The notes under the pieces are model-generated. The model did no database searches, was not told the DNA's origin, and saw nothing but the letters and a program-made list of their open reading frames with translations. From positions 1,302,001 through 1,366,000 of the forward strand of contig NZ_CP043178.1 in NCBI RefSeq assembly GCF_014217545.1: a stretch of DNA of 64,000 nucleotides. The letters are read 5' to 3'. The position numbers and the translations under genes were made by a program. Positions 20,727 to 29,316 of this stretch are shown here, one piece after another. Source of the DNA: Pseudarthrobacter sp. NBSH8. GTDB taxonomy: Bacteria; Actinomycetota; Actinomycetes; Actinomycetales; Micrococcaceae. Numbering within the stretch: the first letter of the stretch is position 1; each line of letters opens with the position of its first letter.

Positions 20727-21515
20727 ATGACCCGCACTGACCGCCTGACGGCCATTCTGGACATCCTCGCCAAGACCGGCCAGGTGGAGGTGGAGGAGAT
20801 TGTCACGCAGCTTGCGGTCTCGCCAGCCACGGCACGGCGTGATCTGGACAGCCTGGCCAAGCGACGGCTGCTGACCCGCACCCGGGGCGGAGCCACCACC
20901 GGCGCCTTGGCCTACGACCTTCCTGGACGGTACAACCGTGACGACCACGCCGAAGCCAAGGAACAGATCGCCCAGGCCGCCGCCGCCCTGATTTTCCCCG
21001 GCGCGGTGATCGGGCTGTGCGGCGGCACCACCAGTACGGCCTTGGCGCAGATCCTGGCCACGCGCGAGGACCTCAACGCTCCCGGCCACCAGTCCACCCT
21101 GACGGTGGTCACTAACGCCATCAACATCGCTGCGCAGTTGGCTGTCCGCCCCAACATCAAGGTCATGGTGACCGGCGGCATCCTGAACCCCCGCTCGTAC
21201 GAACTGGTGGGACCGTACACCGACATCATTATGCAGAAGGTGGTCATGGACATCGCCTTCATCGGCGTGAACGGCATCGACCCCGAGGTCGGTCCCACCA
21301 ATACGGGGGAGGGCGAAGCGTCAGTCAATGCCCTGCTGGCCAGCCGGGCCCGGATCTCGTACGTGCTGGCCGACTCCTCGAAGGTGGGCGTCAGAGCCTT
21401 TGCCACCATGGATGGCTACGCGTTCACCCGCCTGATCACCGATTCCGGTATCTCCGCCGAGGACAAGGCGGCGTTCGAAGCCAATGGCACCGAAGTGATT
21501 GTGGCCCCGCACTAA
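20727..21515 (+). CDS. DeoR family transcriptional regulator
   Basis: A 262-residue regulator. The N-terminal helix-turn-helix (about 6-57, VEEIVTQLAVSPATARRDLDSL) is the DeoR type. The C-terminal sugar-phosphate-sensing domain is related to ribose-5-phosphate isomerase and has the motifs GAVIGLCGGTTS, VVTNAINIAAQL, VTGGIL and ADSSKVG. Such proteins usually repress sugar, polyol or nucleoside catabolism and are released by a phosphorylated sugar. No obvious sugar operon adjoins it: hutI is upstream and a phosphatase follows on the other strand, so its target is unknown. Confidence 0.9.
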   Translation: MTRTDRLTAILDILAKTGQVEVEEIVTQLAVSPATARRDLDSLAKRRLLTRTRGGATTGALAYDLPGRYNRDDHAEAKEQIAQAAAALIFPGAVIGLCGGTTSTALAQILATREDLNAPGHQSTLTVVTNAINIAAQLAVRPNIKVMVTGGILNPRSYELVGPYTDIIMQKVVMDIAFIGVNGIDPEVGPTNTGEGEASVNALLASRARISYVLADSSKVGVRAFATMDGYAFTRLITDSGISAEDKAAFEANGTEVIVAPH

Positions 21516-21540
21516 GCGCACTAGGCGCCGGCAACAAACC

Positions 21541-22221
21541 CTAGAAGATCATCGGCGGCGCGTCCAGGACGGTCTCGTCCACGCGGCGGTCCACCCACTG
21601 GCTGAACGGAACGTCGAGTTCGTACTTGCCCAGGTCCGTTTGCAGAAGCGTCCGCACCGCGGCATTGTCCGGATTGTTTAGGGATTCGAAATACTCCACC
21701 GACCAGTGGAACCAGCGCATGCAGAACAGCCGCATGGTGAGCCCGTGGGTTACCAGCAAGGTGTTGGGGGCGTAGTCCGGTTTGGACCAGTGGCGGTAGA
21801 GCGTCTCCATAAAGGATGAGATCCGGTCGTAGACGTCGGAGCCGGATTCGCCCTCCCGGAACCGGTAGAAGAAATGGCCGTAGGCGTTGCGTAGTTCCTT
21901 CTGGTCTTCGATGTCGCCGGTGATCTGGAAATTGGCCCAGTCCTGCTCACGGAGGCGTGGCTCTTCGATCACCCGTTCCGTGAGATTGCCGAGATTCAGT
22001 GCCTCCAGGGTCTGGTGCGCCCGAAGGTACGGGGATACGTAGACGCAGACCTGCCGGCCGTCCAGCTCGCGGCGGATCCGTTCGCCGGCAGCCGTGGCCT
22101 GCGCCAGGCCCTGGGGAGTCAGCGGAATCCGGTAGTCCGGGACCCTGTTGTAGATGGACGTATCGACATTGGCCGCGGACTGGCCGTGCCGGATCATGAA
22201 GATTTTCCCTGGCGCGCTCAT
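21541..22221 (-). CDS. Histidine phosphatase family protein
   Basis: A 226-residue branch-1 histidine phosphatase. The catalytic RHG motif is at the start (FMIRHGQSAAN), the second catalytic His is in LLVTHGLTMRLF, and the conserved Glu lies in REGESGSDVYDR. The fold is shared by phosphoglycerate mutases, fructose-2,6-bisphosphatases and broad phosphatases, and several eukaryote-like members act on inositol pyrophosphates. The substrate is unknown here. I chose the ATG at 22221 because the family start follows it. The ribosome-binding site is weak. Confidence 0.87.
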   Translation of the reverse strand: MSAPGKIFMIRHGQSAANVDTSIYNRVPDYRIPLTPQGLAQATAAGERIRRELDGRQVCVYVSPYLRAHQTLEALNLGNLTERVIEEPRLREQDWANFQITGDIEDQKELRNAYGHFFYRFREGESGSDVYDRISSFMETLYRHWSKPDYAPNTLLVTHGLTMRLFCMRWFHWSVEYFESLNNPDNAAVRTLLQTDLGKYELDVPFSQWVDRRVDETVLDAPPMIF

Positions 22222-22320
22222 AAGCCCCAAGCATAGGTCCCGCCGCCGGCGCAGGGCCTCTCCGCGACCCGGGCCGTCGGGAATCGGCGAAGAACCAGAA
22301 ACTACAGGCAAGATGGAACC

Positions 22321-23100
22321 ATGTTGGTTCCCTCCCGCCGTCGGCTGCGGATCGAAGTCTGGATTGTGCTGGGTCTTTCCCTGGGGCAGTCCGCCGTCTA
22401 CTCGGTGGTGCAGCTGCTGGACAAGATGACCCGGGCCCCGCTGGCCGAAGGCACGTCCACGCTGAACCGGTCACAGAGCCCGCGCGAATACTTCGACCTT
22501 ACATACCAGCTGCTGGACATCATTTTCGCCCTGGTGCCCGTGCTGCTGGTTATCTACTTCCTCACGGACCAGCGGCAATCCAGTGCCGGCGTGAGCTCCC
22601 AGGGCGGTTCGGCTTTCCGGAAGCTGGGCTTCAACTTCGCCCGGCCGGGCCGTGACCTGTTGCAGGGCTTTGGCCTGGCGGCGCTGATCGGGATCCCGTC
22701 ACTGGGCCTCTACGCAGCGGGGCGTGCGCTGGGGATCACCACGGCTATCATCCCCAGCGCACTCGACTCATACTGGTGGACAATTCCCGTCCTGATTCTT
22801 TCGGCGCTGCGGCACGCCGTGGTGGAGGAAGTCATCGTGGTGGGCTACCTCCTGGACCGCTTCGGCAAGTTCGGCTGGAGCGTGCCCCTGGCCATCTTCG
22901 CCAGCTCGATGCTCCGCGGCAGCTACCACCTGTACCAGGGCTTCGGGCCGTTCATCGGCAACGCCGTGATGGGTGTGATGTTCGCCTGGCTCTACACGAA
23001 GACCAAACGGGTGATGCCGCTGGTCATCGCGCACGCGCTGCTGGACATCGTGGCGTTCGTTGGCTTCAGCCTCTTTGGCCGGGCCGTGGGACTGGGGTAA
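22321..23100 (+). CDS. CPBP family intramembrane glutamic endopeptidase
   Basis: A 259-residue protein with about six to eight membrane helices. The CPBP/Abi (CAAX protease-like) signature is clear: the paired glutamates in HAVVEEVIVVGYL, the SSMLRGSYHLYQG motif with its His, and the C-terminal PLVIAHALLDIVAF. Members cleave peptides within the membrane or act as bacteriocin-immunity factors. All three metal or catalytic motifs are intact. It reads convergently with the VOC gene across a long hairpin, and no partner bacteriocin gene is near. Confidence 0.85.
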   Translation: MLVPSRRRLRIEVWIVLGLSLGQSAVYSVVQLLDKMTRAPLAEGTSTLNRSQSPREYFDLTYQLLDIIFALVPVLLVIYFLTDQRQSSAGVSSQGGSAFRKLGFNFARPGRDLLQGFGLAALIGIPSLGLYAAGRALGITTAIIPSALDSYWWTIPVLILSALRHAVVEEVIVVGYLLDRFGKFGWSVPLAIFASSMLRGSYHLYQGFGPFIGNAVMGVMFAWLYTKTKRVMPLVIAHALLDIVAFVGFSLFGRAVGLG

Positions 23101-23157
23101 GAGGTCCGTTGTTCCAGTGCCGCACTGGTGGACTGAATCAGGCCCGGCTTAAAGGGA

Positions 23158-23209
23158 TTCGGCCGCCATCGGTGGGTGGCATCATTGGCACCCGCTGATG
23201 GCGGCCGAA
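23158..23209. terminator. Bidirectional hairpin between convergent genes
   Basis: Perfect 13-bp outer stem (23158-23170 and 23197-23209) enclosing a smaller GGGTG/CACCC stem. It sits between the CPBP stop and the VOC stop and can end both transcripts. Confidence 0.7.
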
Positions 23210-23224
23210 GCTTTGAACGTGCAA

Positions 23225-23863
23225 TCAGATGGTGACTGCACCGGTGGCGGTTTCGAAGGTCACTGACAGGATGCCCGGTGTTCCATGCGGAGCCACCCAG
23301 TCAACGGCGACGTCCTCCAGGGGCTTCTCGACGGGTTCACCCAGCCATTCCGTCACGCGTGCGGCGGAACCGGCTATGGTCAGGCAGCTCATCTTGACGT
23401 TGCTCTCATAGGCATTTGACGGGTGCAGGGCGGGATCGCCCTCCCACTTGAGCATGTACGGGACCTGCGGGTCTGCGATCAGGCCCAGGATGCCGATCTG
23501 CTTCCAGACCAGCTCGCGGCCGTCCGGGAACTTGCGGTTGCCGTTGACTGCGGCACGGCCCAGTCGGTCTTCGAACGGGGCGAGGTCGTCCACTTCGACG
23601 CACCAGCCCATCCAGCCGCCGCCGGCTTCGGACCGGGCCCGGACAGCTTGCCCGAAGGGTGCCTTGTCCGATGCCGGGTGGTTCAGGACCTCCACAACTT
23701 CCAGGTATTTGTGGCCGGCGAGGGGAATAATCATGTTCCGGGTTCCAAACCGGGGGTGCACCCCGCCCTTCACGGCTTCAACGCCGAGGGCGGACGAAAT
23801 ACGTTCGGTGGTGGCAACGAGGCCATCTTGTTCACAGGCGTAAGAGACGTGATCCATGCGCAT
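23225..23863 (-). CDS. VOC/glyoxalase-like domain protein
   Basis: A 212-residue protein with the Glyoxalase_3-like form of the vicinal-oxygen-chelate fold. It begins MRMDHVSYA and continues with GTRNMIIPL, YLEVVEVLNHPAS and KWEGDPALHPS. The C-terminal half is a second, weaker lobe. Family members bind metal or act as dioxygenases or resistance proteins, but no specific activity can be given. The frame is open upstream. I chose the start at 23863 because the fold begins there; the ribosome-binding site is weak. It is convergent to the CPBP gene and divergent from metY. Confidence 0.75.
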   Translation of the reverse strand: MRMDHVSYACEQDGLVATTERISSALGVEAVKGGVHPRFGTRNMIIPLAGHKYLEVVEVLNHPASDKAPFGQAVRARSEAGGGWMGWCVEVDDLAPFEDRLGRAAVNGNRKFPDGRELVWKQIGILGLIADPQVPYMLKWEGDPALHPSNAYESNVKMSCLTIAGSAARVTEWLGEPVEKPLEDVAVDWVAPHGTPGILSVTFETATGAVTI

Positions 23864-24066
23864 GCCATCATCTTGGCACTTTGTGATCCGGCTCTCAGCT
23901 AAGGGTAGCCTTACCGGAATCCTTTGCGTCACGAGTGGACATTCCGCCGGAAAGCGGGAGGAGACCGGCCGGCTGACCACCTTCGTCACAATCCTGTTCC
24001 TGTCTGGGAAAGTCTTCCTACACTGAACGCAACCGAGCTGTGCCACACCACGTCAAGGAGCATTGA

Positions 24067-25419
24067 ATGTCGAACGCATGGTCTTTCGAAACCCGCCAGA
24101 TCCACGCTGGCCAGGAACCGGACAGCGCCACCGGCGCGCGGGCGCTCCCGATTTACCAAACGACGTCGTTCGTCTTCCCGAGCGCCGAAAGCGCCGCCAA
24201 CCGGTTTGCCCTCGCGGAGCTCGCGCCGATCTACACTAGAATCGGCAACCCCACGCAGGATGCCGTGGAACAGCGGATTGCCAGCCTTGAGGGCGGGCTC
24301 GCTGCACTGCTGCTGAGCTCGGGACAGGCCGCTGAAGCCTTTGCCATCCTGAACATTGCCGAAGCCGGGGATCACGTCGTGGCCAGCCCCAGCCTGTACG
24401 GCGGGACGTACAACCTCCTGGCGCACACCCTCAAGAAGTTCGGCATATCCGTCACGTTTGTGGCTGACCCGGACAACCTAGACCAGTGGCGCGATGCCGT
24501 CCAGCCCAACACCAAGCTCTTCTTCGGCGAAGTGGTCTCCAACCCGCGTCAGGACGTGCTGGACATCGAAGGCGTGTCTGAGGTAGCTCACGACGCCGGC
24601 GTTCCCCTGATTGTGGACAACACCCTGTCCACCCCCTACCTCATCCGCCCGCTCGAATGGGGCGCGGACATTGTGGTCCACTCCGCCACCAAGTATCTGG
24701 GCGGGCATGGCTCGGCCATAGCCGGGGTGATTGTGGACTCGGGGAACTTCGACTTCGGCGCGGAGCCGGAACGGTTCCCGGGCTTCAGCACCCCGGACCC
24801 CACCTACAACGGGCTGGTGTATGCCCGGGACCTGGGGGCCGGCGGAGCCCTCGGTGCCAACCTGTCCTACATCCTCAAGGCCCGGGTGCAGCTGCTGCGC
24901 GACCTCGGCTCGGCAGTGTCACCGTTCAACGCATTCCTCATCGCCCAGGGCCTGGAGACCCTGAGCCTGCGGGTGGAGCGTCACGTGGCCAATGCCGTGG
25001 ACGTTGCCCAGTGGCTTGAGGCAAGGGACGACGTCGAATCCGTCGCCTATGCAGGGCTGTCCTCCAGCCCCTGGTATGAGCGCGGCCGCAAATACGGCCC
25101 CAAAGGCACCGGTGCGGTGGTCTCATTCAACCTAGCCGGCGGCGCGGAGGCCGGGAAGCGCTTCGTGGATGCCTTGGAACTGCACTCCCACGTTGCGAAC
25201 ATCGGGGACGTCCGTTCACTGGTGATCCACCCGGCATCAACCACGCACAGCCAGCTCTCGCCGGAGCAGCAGGTCATCGCCGGGGTCACGCCGGGACTCG
25301 TCCGCCTGTCCGTGGGCATCGAACACATTGATGACATCCTGGCCGACCTGGAGGCCGGGTTCCGGGCGGCCAAGGGTGCGGCGGACCCTAACAAAGACGC
25401 GGCGGCCCCGCAGGAGTAG
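24067..25419 (+). CDS. metY: O-acetylhomoserine sulfhydrylase (aminocarboxypropyltransferase)
   Basis: A 450-residue PLP enzyme of the Cys/Met metabolism family that makes homocysteine from O-acetylhomoserine and sulfide. The MetY-type features are the start FETRQIHAGQ, the YTRIGNPT loop, the PLP lysine K209 in HSATKYLGGHG and the very long C-terminal half. The last 20 residues are an Ala/Asp-rich tail. AAGGAG precedes the ATG by six bases. The next gene, metX, makes its substrate, which supports the call over cystathionine gamma-synthase. No riboswitch is visible upstream of this gene. Confidence 0.95.
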   Translation: MSNAWSFETRQIHAGQEPDSATGARALPIYQTTSFVFPSAESAANRFALAELAPIYTRIGNPTQDAVEQRIASLEGGLAALLLSSGQAAEAFAILNIAEAGDHVVASPSLYGGTYNLLAHTLKKFGISVTFVADPDNLDQWRDAVQPNTKLFFGEVVSNPRQDVLDIEGVSEVAHDAGVPLIVDNTLSTPYLIRPLEWGADIVVHSATKYLGGHGSAIAGVIVDSGNFDFGAEPERFPGFSTPDPTYNGLVYARDLGAGGALGANLSYILKARVQLLRDLGSAVSPFNAFLIAQGLETLSLRVERHVANAVDVAQWLEARDDVESVAYAGLSSSPWYERGRKYGPKGTGAVVSFNLAGGAEAGKRFVDALELHSHVANIGDVRSLVIHPASTTHSQLSPEQQVIAGVTPGLVRLSVGIEHIDDILADLEAGFRAAKGAADPNKDAAAPQE

Positions 25420-25474
25420 GGCTTCCGCGAAGTCACAACCAGTCACACGCTTAGCAATAGACCGGGGCTGTTCG

Positions 25475-25480
25475 TACACT
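25475..25480 (+). promoter_or_regulatory. Promoter of the riboswitch-metX transcript
   Basis: TACACT (25475-25480) matches TANNNT. TTAGCA (25451-25456) is a fair -35 at 18 bases. Transcription would begin near 25487, exactly at the first paired stem of the riboswitch. Confidence 0.5.
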
Positions 25481-25485
25481 CGAAG

Positions 25486-25605
25486 CAGGTCATGAGTGCC
25501 AGCGACAGCCCCGGCTTGCTGGCCGGCAACCCTCTTTTGCGGCGGGGTGCCCCGGGTGAGGACCTGGCCTGCTGGTCAATTGACGGTGGGCAAGCGCATA
25601 GAAAA
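25486..25605 (+). ncRNA. SAM-IV riboswitch
   Basis: The region from GGTCATGAGTGCCAGC (25488 on) through the pseudoknot-forming CCGGCAACCC and GGGGTGCCCCGGGTGA segments to GACC (25561-25564) matches the actinobacterial SAM-IV aptamer as I know it. GGTC and GACC close P1. SAM-IV binds S-adenosylmethionine and turns down methionine biosynthesis genes. It ends 10 bases before the metX ATG and overlaps the AAAGG region, so control at translation is likely. An in-frame GTC..ATG reading through it is not a real gene start. Confidence 0.88.
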
Positions 25606-25614
25606 GGTCCTTCC

Positions 25615-26730
25615 ATGACGATTACGATTTCCCGTACTGCAGCCCCCGGAAACGGCGTGGTCCGTTACGCCAGCGTCGGCGGACTTGAGCTCGAAGCCGG
25701 CGGTTACCTCCCGGACGTCACCCTTGGCTATGAAACGTGGGGAACCCTCAACGCGGACGGCTCCAACGCCGTCCTGATTGAACACGCCCTGACCGGGAGC
25801 ACGCACGTGACGCGCGGCGACAGCGACGAGCCCGGCTGGTGGGAGCAGCTGGCCGGACCAGGTGCGCCGGTGGACACCGACCGGTTCTTTGTGGTCTCCA
25901 TCAACATTGTGGGTGGCTGTTACGGCTCCACCGGGCCATCCTCGATTGCCCCCGACGGCAAGCCATGGGGGTCGCGGTTTCCTTTGGTAACGCTGCGGGA
26001 CACTACGGCGGCTGAGGCCAGGCTGGCTGACCAGCTGGGCATCCCGAGCTGGTACGCCGTGCTGGGCGGCTCCATGGGCGGCGCGCGGGCATTGGAATGG
26101 GCGGTCACCTACCCGGAACGGGTCCAGCGGTGCGCTGTTATCTCGATCGGTGCCGCCAGCACGGCCGAACAGATCGCGTTCGCCCAGGCGCAGACGCTCG
26201 CCATCCGCCAGGACAGCAATTTTAACGACGGCGACTATTATGGCGGTCCGCTGCCGGAGGACGGACTGGCCCTGGCACGGCGCATTGCGCACATCACCTA
26301 TCGCTCCGCAGAGGAATTCGATGGGCGCTTCGGCCGGTCGGCCCAGCACCCGGAATCGCCGTTCCAGGCGGCAGCGCTGGGGGAGCGGGGCCGCTACCAG
26401 GTGGAAAGCTATCTGGACCACCAAGGCAAAAAGCTGGTGCGGCGCTTTGATGCCAACAGCTACATCGCCATCACCGACGCCCTTATGAGCCACGACGTCT
26501 GCCGCGGGCGGGGTTCCCTGAACGAGGCCTTGGGCCGGGCTACCGCCAGGTTCTTCGTGGCCGCCGTGGACAGTGACCGGCTGTATTTCCCGTCCCAGTC
26601 CCGTGAACTGGCTGACGCGCTCCCGGGTGACGTGGACGTGCACGTCATTGAGGCTCCGATCGGCCACGACGGCTTCCTGACCGAGATTGGCCAGCTGGGC
26701 CGCCAGCTCCGGAATACGTTCCTGATCTAA
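25615..26730 (+). CDS. metX: Homoserine O-acetyltransferase
   Basis: A 371-residue alpha/beta-hydrolase-fold acyltransferase that moves an acetyl (or succinyl) group to L-homoserine, the first committed step to methionine. The nucleophile S153 is in LGGSMGGARALEW. The acid Asp lies in VAAVDSDRLYFP and the catalytic H351 in IGHDGFLTE. The oxyanion motif GGCYGSTGP is also present. The start ATG 25615 has an AAAGG site that lies at the 3' edge of the SAM-IV riboswitch, so expression should fall when SAM is high. It feeds MetY, encoded just upstream. Confidence 0.96.
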   Translation: MTITISRTAAPGNGVVRYASVGGLELEAGGYLPDVTLGYETWGTLNADGSNAVLIEHALTGSTHVTRGDSDEPGWWEQLAGPGAPVDTDRFFVVSINIVGGCYGSTGPSSIAPDGKPWGSRFPLVTLRDTTAAEARLADQLGIPSWYAVLGGSMGGARALEWAVTYPERVQRCAVISIGAASTAEQIAFAQAQTLAIRQDSNFNDGDYYGGPLPEDGLALARRIAHITYRSAEEFDGRFGRSAQHPESPFQAAALGERGRYQVESYLDHQGKKLVRRFDANSYIAITDALMSHDVCRGRGSLNEALGRATARFFVAAVDSDRLYFPSQSRELADALPGDVDVHVIEAPIGHDGFLTEIGQLGRQLRNTFLI

Positions 26731-26734
26731 GCAG

Positions 26735-27265
26735 TTAGCCGTTCATGATGTCGGAGCGGCGCTTCATGTACTCCTCCATGGCCAGCTCGCCGCTGCTGTA
26801 CTGCTGGTCGAGTTCGGCCAGTTTCCGGGCCCGGTATCCCTGCGGGCCCGACGGCGGCAGGGGAATGCCAGGGGCGGCAGGCTGCTTCGGTGCTTCCGCG
26901 CGCTGATCTGGCACCGACTGGCCGGTGGGCTGCGGCTGGCCGTACGGCGGGAACTGCTGGTCCGCGGAAGGAATCGGCTGCATGGGCGGCAGCGGCTGGC
27001 TCGGCGGCAGGGGCTGCGGGCTCATGATCTGGCGGAAGCCGCCACTCATGTAATCCTGCTGCGTGTAGCCATCACGGGGCTGTTTATTCTGCGGCCCAGG
27101 ATACTGTTCGCTGCCTGGGTACTGCCCGCCGCCTGGAAACTGTTCGGGGTAGCGACCGGAAAAGCTCTGCTCCTGGTTCCGTTTGTTGACGGACTTCCGG
27201 TACATCCGCATCGCCATCGGTACTACGAACGACAGAATGATGATCCAGAAAAACAAGCTGTTCAC
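26735..27265 (-). CDS. Single-pass membrane protein with C-terminal SHOCT domain
   Basis: A 176-residue protein. It has one N-terminal membrane helix (about 2-19), a short basic stretch, a long Pro/Gln/Gly/Tyr-rich linker (about 35-140) and a C-terminal SHOCT motif: KLAELDQQYSSGELAMEEY followed by KRRSDI. SHOCT is a short helical pair often found at the end of membrane or phage-related proteins and thought to mediate oligomerisation. The linker repeats QYPG/QYPGS units. Function unknown. It is convergent with metX (gap of four bases) and lies downstream of the SGNH hydrolase gene. Confidence 0.8.
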   Translation of the reverse strand: MNSLFFWIIILSFVVPMAMRMYRKSVNKRNQEQSFSGRYPEQFPGGGQYPGSEQYPGPQNKQPRDGYTQQDYMSGGFRQIMSPQPLPPSQPLPPMQPIPSADQQFPPYGQPQPTGQSVPDQRAEAPKQPAAPGIPLPPSGPQGYRARKLAELDQQYSSGELAMEEYMKRRSDIMNG

Positions 27266-27403
27266 GGTGTAGCGCCTCTCATATGTGTCCTTCCAGCTTA
27301 ACCCCGGAGCTCACACGCACGGCCGGGATCCCCAGAAAGGCTCCATGCCGGTCCACGGCATCCTGCACGGCATCGCTGTTCCCTGGGCCACGCCGGGCCG
27401 CCT

Positions 27404-28270
27404 CTAGCGCCGGGCGTCGGTGGTGCCCGGGGGCCCCTCGCCGGATCCCAACGGAACGCCCGGGCCAAACACAGGGCCCGGCGTCGGACGTTTTGCGGTG
27501 ATTCCGTCGCCGGAGGAACGGTTGCGCAGCCGCCGCACCACCCAGGGGACAAAGTACTCGCGGGCCCACACCAGGTCTTCGGAGCGGGCTGCCCGCCAGG
27601 TGCGGACGGGCAGGGGCTTGGGCCGGAGTGGCTCGAGGGTGTGGTTCACGTTCAGCGAATCCAGCACCATGGCGGCGATGGTGTGGTGTCCCAATGGCGA
27701 AAAGTGCAGGCGGTCCTCGTCCCACATCTGCGGATCGTTCAGCTGCTTGAGCGACCACATGTCAGCGATGATGGCGTCATGACGGGCGGCCACGGTGCGC
27801 AGGTTCTCGTTGTAGATGGCCACCTTGCTGCGGATCCGTCCCAGGACCGAGGAACCGGTATCCGGGCCGTTGAACAGCACCACCGTGGCACCGCCCATGG
27901 CCAGGATCTGGACCACTGAATCAAGTTTTTCGGCGAGGGCGTCGGGGTCTCCGCCGGGCCTGATGAGATCGTTGCCGCCGGCGGAAAGGGTTATCAGGTC
28001 CGGCTTCAGCGCCAGGCACGGAGCGAGCTGCTGGTCCACGATCTGCTGCAGGAGCCGGCCGCGGACGGCCAGGTTGGCGTAGGCGAAGTCCGACTGGCCC
28101 CGGCCCAGTTCCTCGGCCACCCGGTCAGCCCAGCCGCGGAATCCGCCGGGGCTGGTTGGGTCGGGGTCGCCGATGCCCTCGGTGAATGAATCTCCCATCG
28201 CTACATAGCGGCTCCAGGGGTGGGCTTCCGTGGCCCTGGGCGGGCTCTGCATGGCTTTCGCGTCATTCAC
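27404..28270 (-). CDS. SGNH/GDSL hydrolase
   Basis: A 288-residue esterase or lipase-like hydrolase. The SGNH blocks are all present: block I GDSFTEG (nucleophile S28), block II Gly in the AVRG segment, block III GGND (oxyanion Asn), and block V DRLHFSPLGH with the catalytic Asp and His. No signal peptide is seen, so it is probably cytoplasmic. The last 50 residues are a Pro/Gly-rich tail of no known fold. GTG 28270 has a GGATAGGA site upstream; ATG 28252 is an alternative. The substrate is unknown. Confidence 0.88.
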   Translation of the reverse strand: MNDAKAMQSPPRATEAHPWSRYVAMGDSFTEGIGDPDPTSPGGFRGWADRVAEELGRGQSDFAYANLAVRGRLLQQIVDQQLAPCLALKPDLITLSAGGNDLIRPGGDPDALAEKLDSVVQILAMGGATVVLFNGPDTGSSVLGRIRSKVAIYNENLRTVAARHDAIIADMWSLKQLNDPQMWDEDRLHFSPLGHHTIAAMVLDSLNVNHTLEPLRPKPLPVRTWRAARSEDLVWAREYFVPWVVRRLRNRSSGDGITAKRPTPGPVFGPGVPLGSGEGPPGTTDARR

Positions 28271-28347
28271 GGTCCTATCCTGCCTCCTCCTTCACAAGCT
28301 ACGCCACCGTAGGTAGTTACCACCGGGTAACTGTAAGAATGGAAACC

Positions 28348-28998
28348 ATGACTGACGCCCAAGTATTTCCCGCTCCTGTTGTTCTGTGGTCCCGGCCGGA
28401 GGCCCAGCGCTCCGGGAAGCCGCTGCTGGTGCTGCTGCACGGCTACGGCGCCAACGAACAGGACCTGCTGAGCCTGGCGGATATGCTTCCCGAGAATTTT
28501 GTCGTTGCCTCACTTCGGGCACCCCTGGTGACCGGCCCCGGGTTTACCTGGTTCCCCCTGACGGCCTCCATCGAATACACGCTCGACGCCGTCAAGGCCG
28601 CAGCCATGTACGTGCAGGACTGGATTGACACCGTCAAAGCCGACCACCCGACGGTGACGCTGCTCGGCTTTTCCATGGGAATGGCCATGGCCACCACGCT
28701 GCTCCGGCAGCGCCCCGCTGACTACGCCGCCGTCGTCGGGCTTTCCGGTTTTGTGGTCAACGCGGACGGCGACCCCGCCTTCAAGGACGGCGAACTGGAC
28801 GGCACAGTGCCGCTCTTCTGGGGCCGGGACCAGCAGGACCCCGTGATCACTGCCGACAAGATCGACTACACCATGGGCTGGGTGCGTGGGCACGTCAAGC
28901 TCACCAAGGTGCTGTATGCGGGCATGTGGCACGGCATCAACCAGCAGGAAATCGGGCACGTCTCCGAGTTTCTGACGCACGAGGTGCTGAACAAATAA
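28348..28998 (+). CDS. Alpha/beta hydrolase, phospholipase/carboxylesterase family
   Basis: A 216-residue esterase. The nucleophile S109 lies in LLGFSMGMAM, the oxyanion motif is LLHGYGANEQDL (31-40), the acid Asp is in WGRDQQDPVI, and the catalytic His is in AGMWHGI. This is the short carboxylesterase family (PF02230) that includes bacterial EstB and acyl-protein thioesterases. Two ATGs (28339 and 28348) are close together. GGAAACC favours the second, and the family start follows it. The gene is divergent from the SGNH hydrolase and ends in a strong hairpin shared with the S4 gene. Confidence 0.87.
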   Translation: MTDAQVFPAPVVLWSRPEAQRSGKPLLVLLHGYGANEQDLLSLADMLPENFVVASLRAPLVTGPGFTWFPLTASIEYTLDAVKAAAMYVQDWIDTVKADHPTVTLLGFSMGMAMATTLLRQRPADYAAVVGLSGFVVNADGDPAFKDGELDGTVPLFWGRDQQDPVITADKIDYTMGWVRGHVKLTKVLYAGMWHGINQQEIGHVSEFLTHEVLNK

Positions 28999-29009
28999 AC
29001 GTGCGACGA

Positions 29010-29042
29010 CAGCGGCCGGCGGCACAGTGCCGCCGGCCGCTG
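29010..29042. terminator. Strong hairpin between convergent genes
   Basis: Perfect 15-bp stem (29010-29024 and 29028-29042) with a CAG loop and an outer AAACGT/ACGTTT pair. It lies between the carboxylesterase stop and the S4 stop. Confidence 0.75.
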
Positions 29043-29049
29043 ACGTTTG

Positions 29050-29283
29050 TCAGGCTTCGGGGGCCACGACCTTCACGGTCTGCCCGTTGACGGTGACCGT
29101 GTCGCCGTTGTGCAGCTGGCGTCCGCGGCGGTCATCGATCGCGCCGTTGACCTTGACGAGGCCGTTTTTGATCAGCTCAGCGGCTTCCACACCGTCCTCC
29201 ACAAGGCTGGCGAGCTTCAGGAGCTGGCCAAGACGGATCATGCTGTCGCGGATGGGGATCTCTTGAATGTCCTGGTTGCTCAT
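29050..29283 (-). CDS. S4-domain RNA-binding protein
   Basis: A 77-residue protein that is little more than one S4 domain: IRLGQLLKLASLVEDG, then EAAELIKNGLVKVNGAIDDRRGRQLHNGDTV. S4 domains bind structured RNA. Short stand-alone ones (YbcJ, RqcP/YlmH relatives) act on ribosomes or tRNA, and RqcP helps ribosome quality control. Which of these applies is unclear. The frame is open far upstream, where it runs antisense to the YdcZ-type transporter; the ATG at 29283 begins the S4 domain. It is divergent from that transporter with a 33-base gap. Confidence 0.85.
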   Translation of the reverse strand: MSNQDIQEIPIRDSMIRLGQLLKLASLVEDGVEAAELIKNGLVKVNGAIDDRRGRQLHNGDTVTVNGQTVKVVAPEA

Positions 29284-29316
29284 ACAAGTAATAATGCCTG
29301 ACGTAAGGTGAATCCA

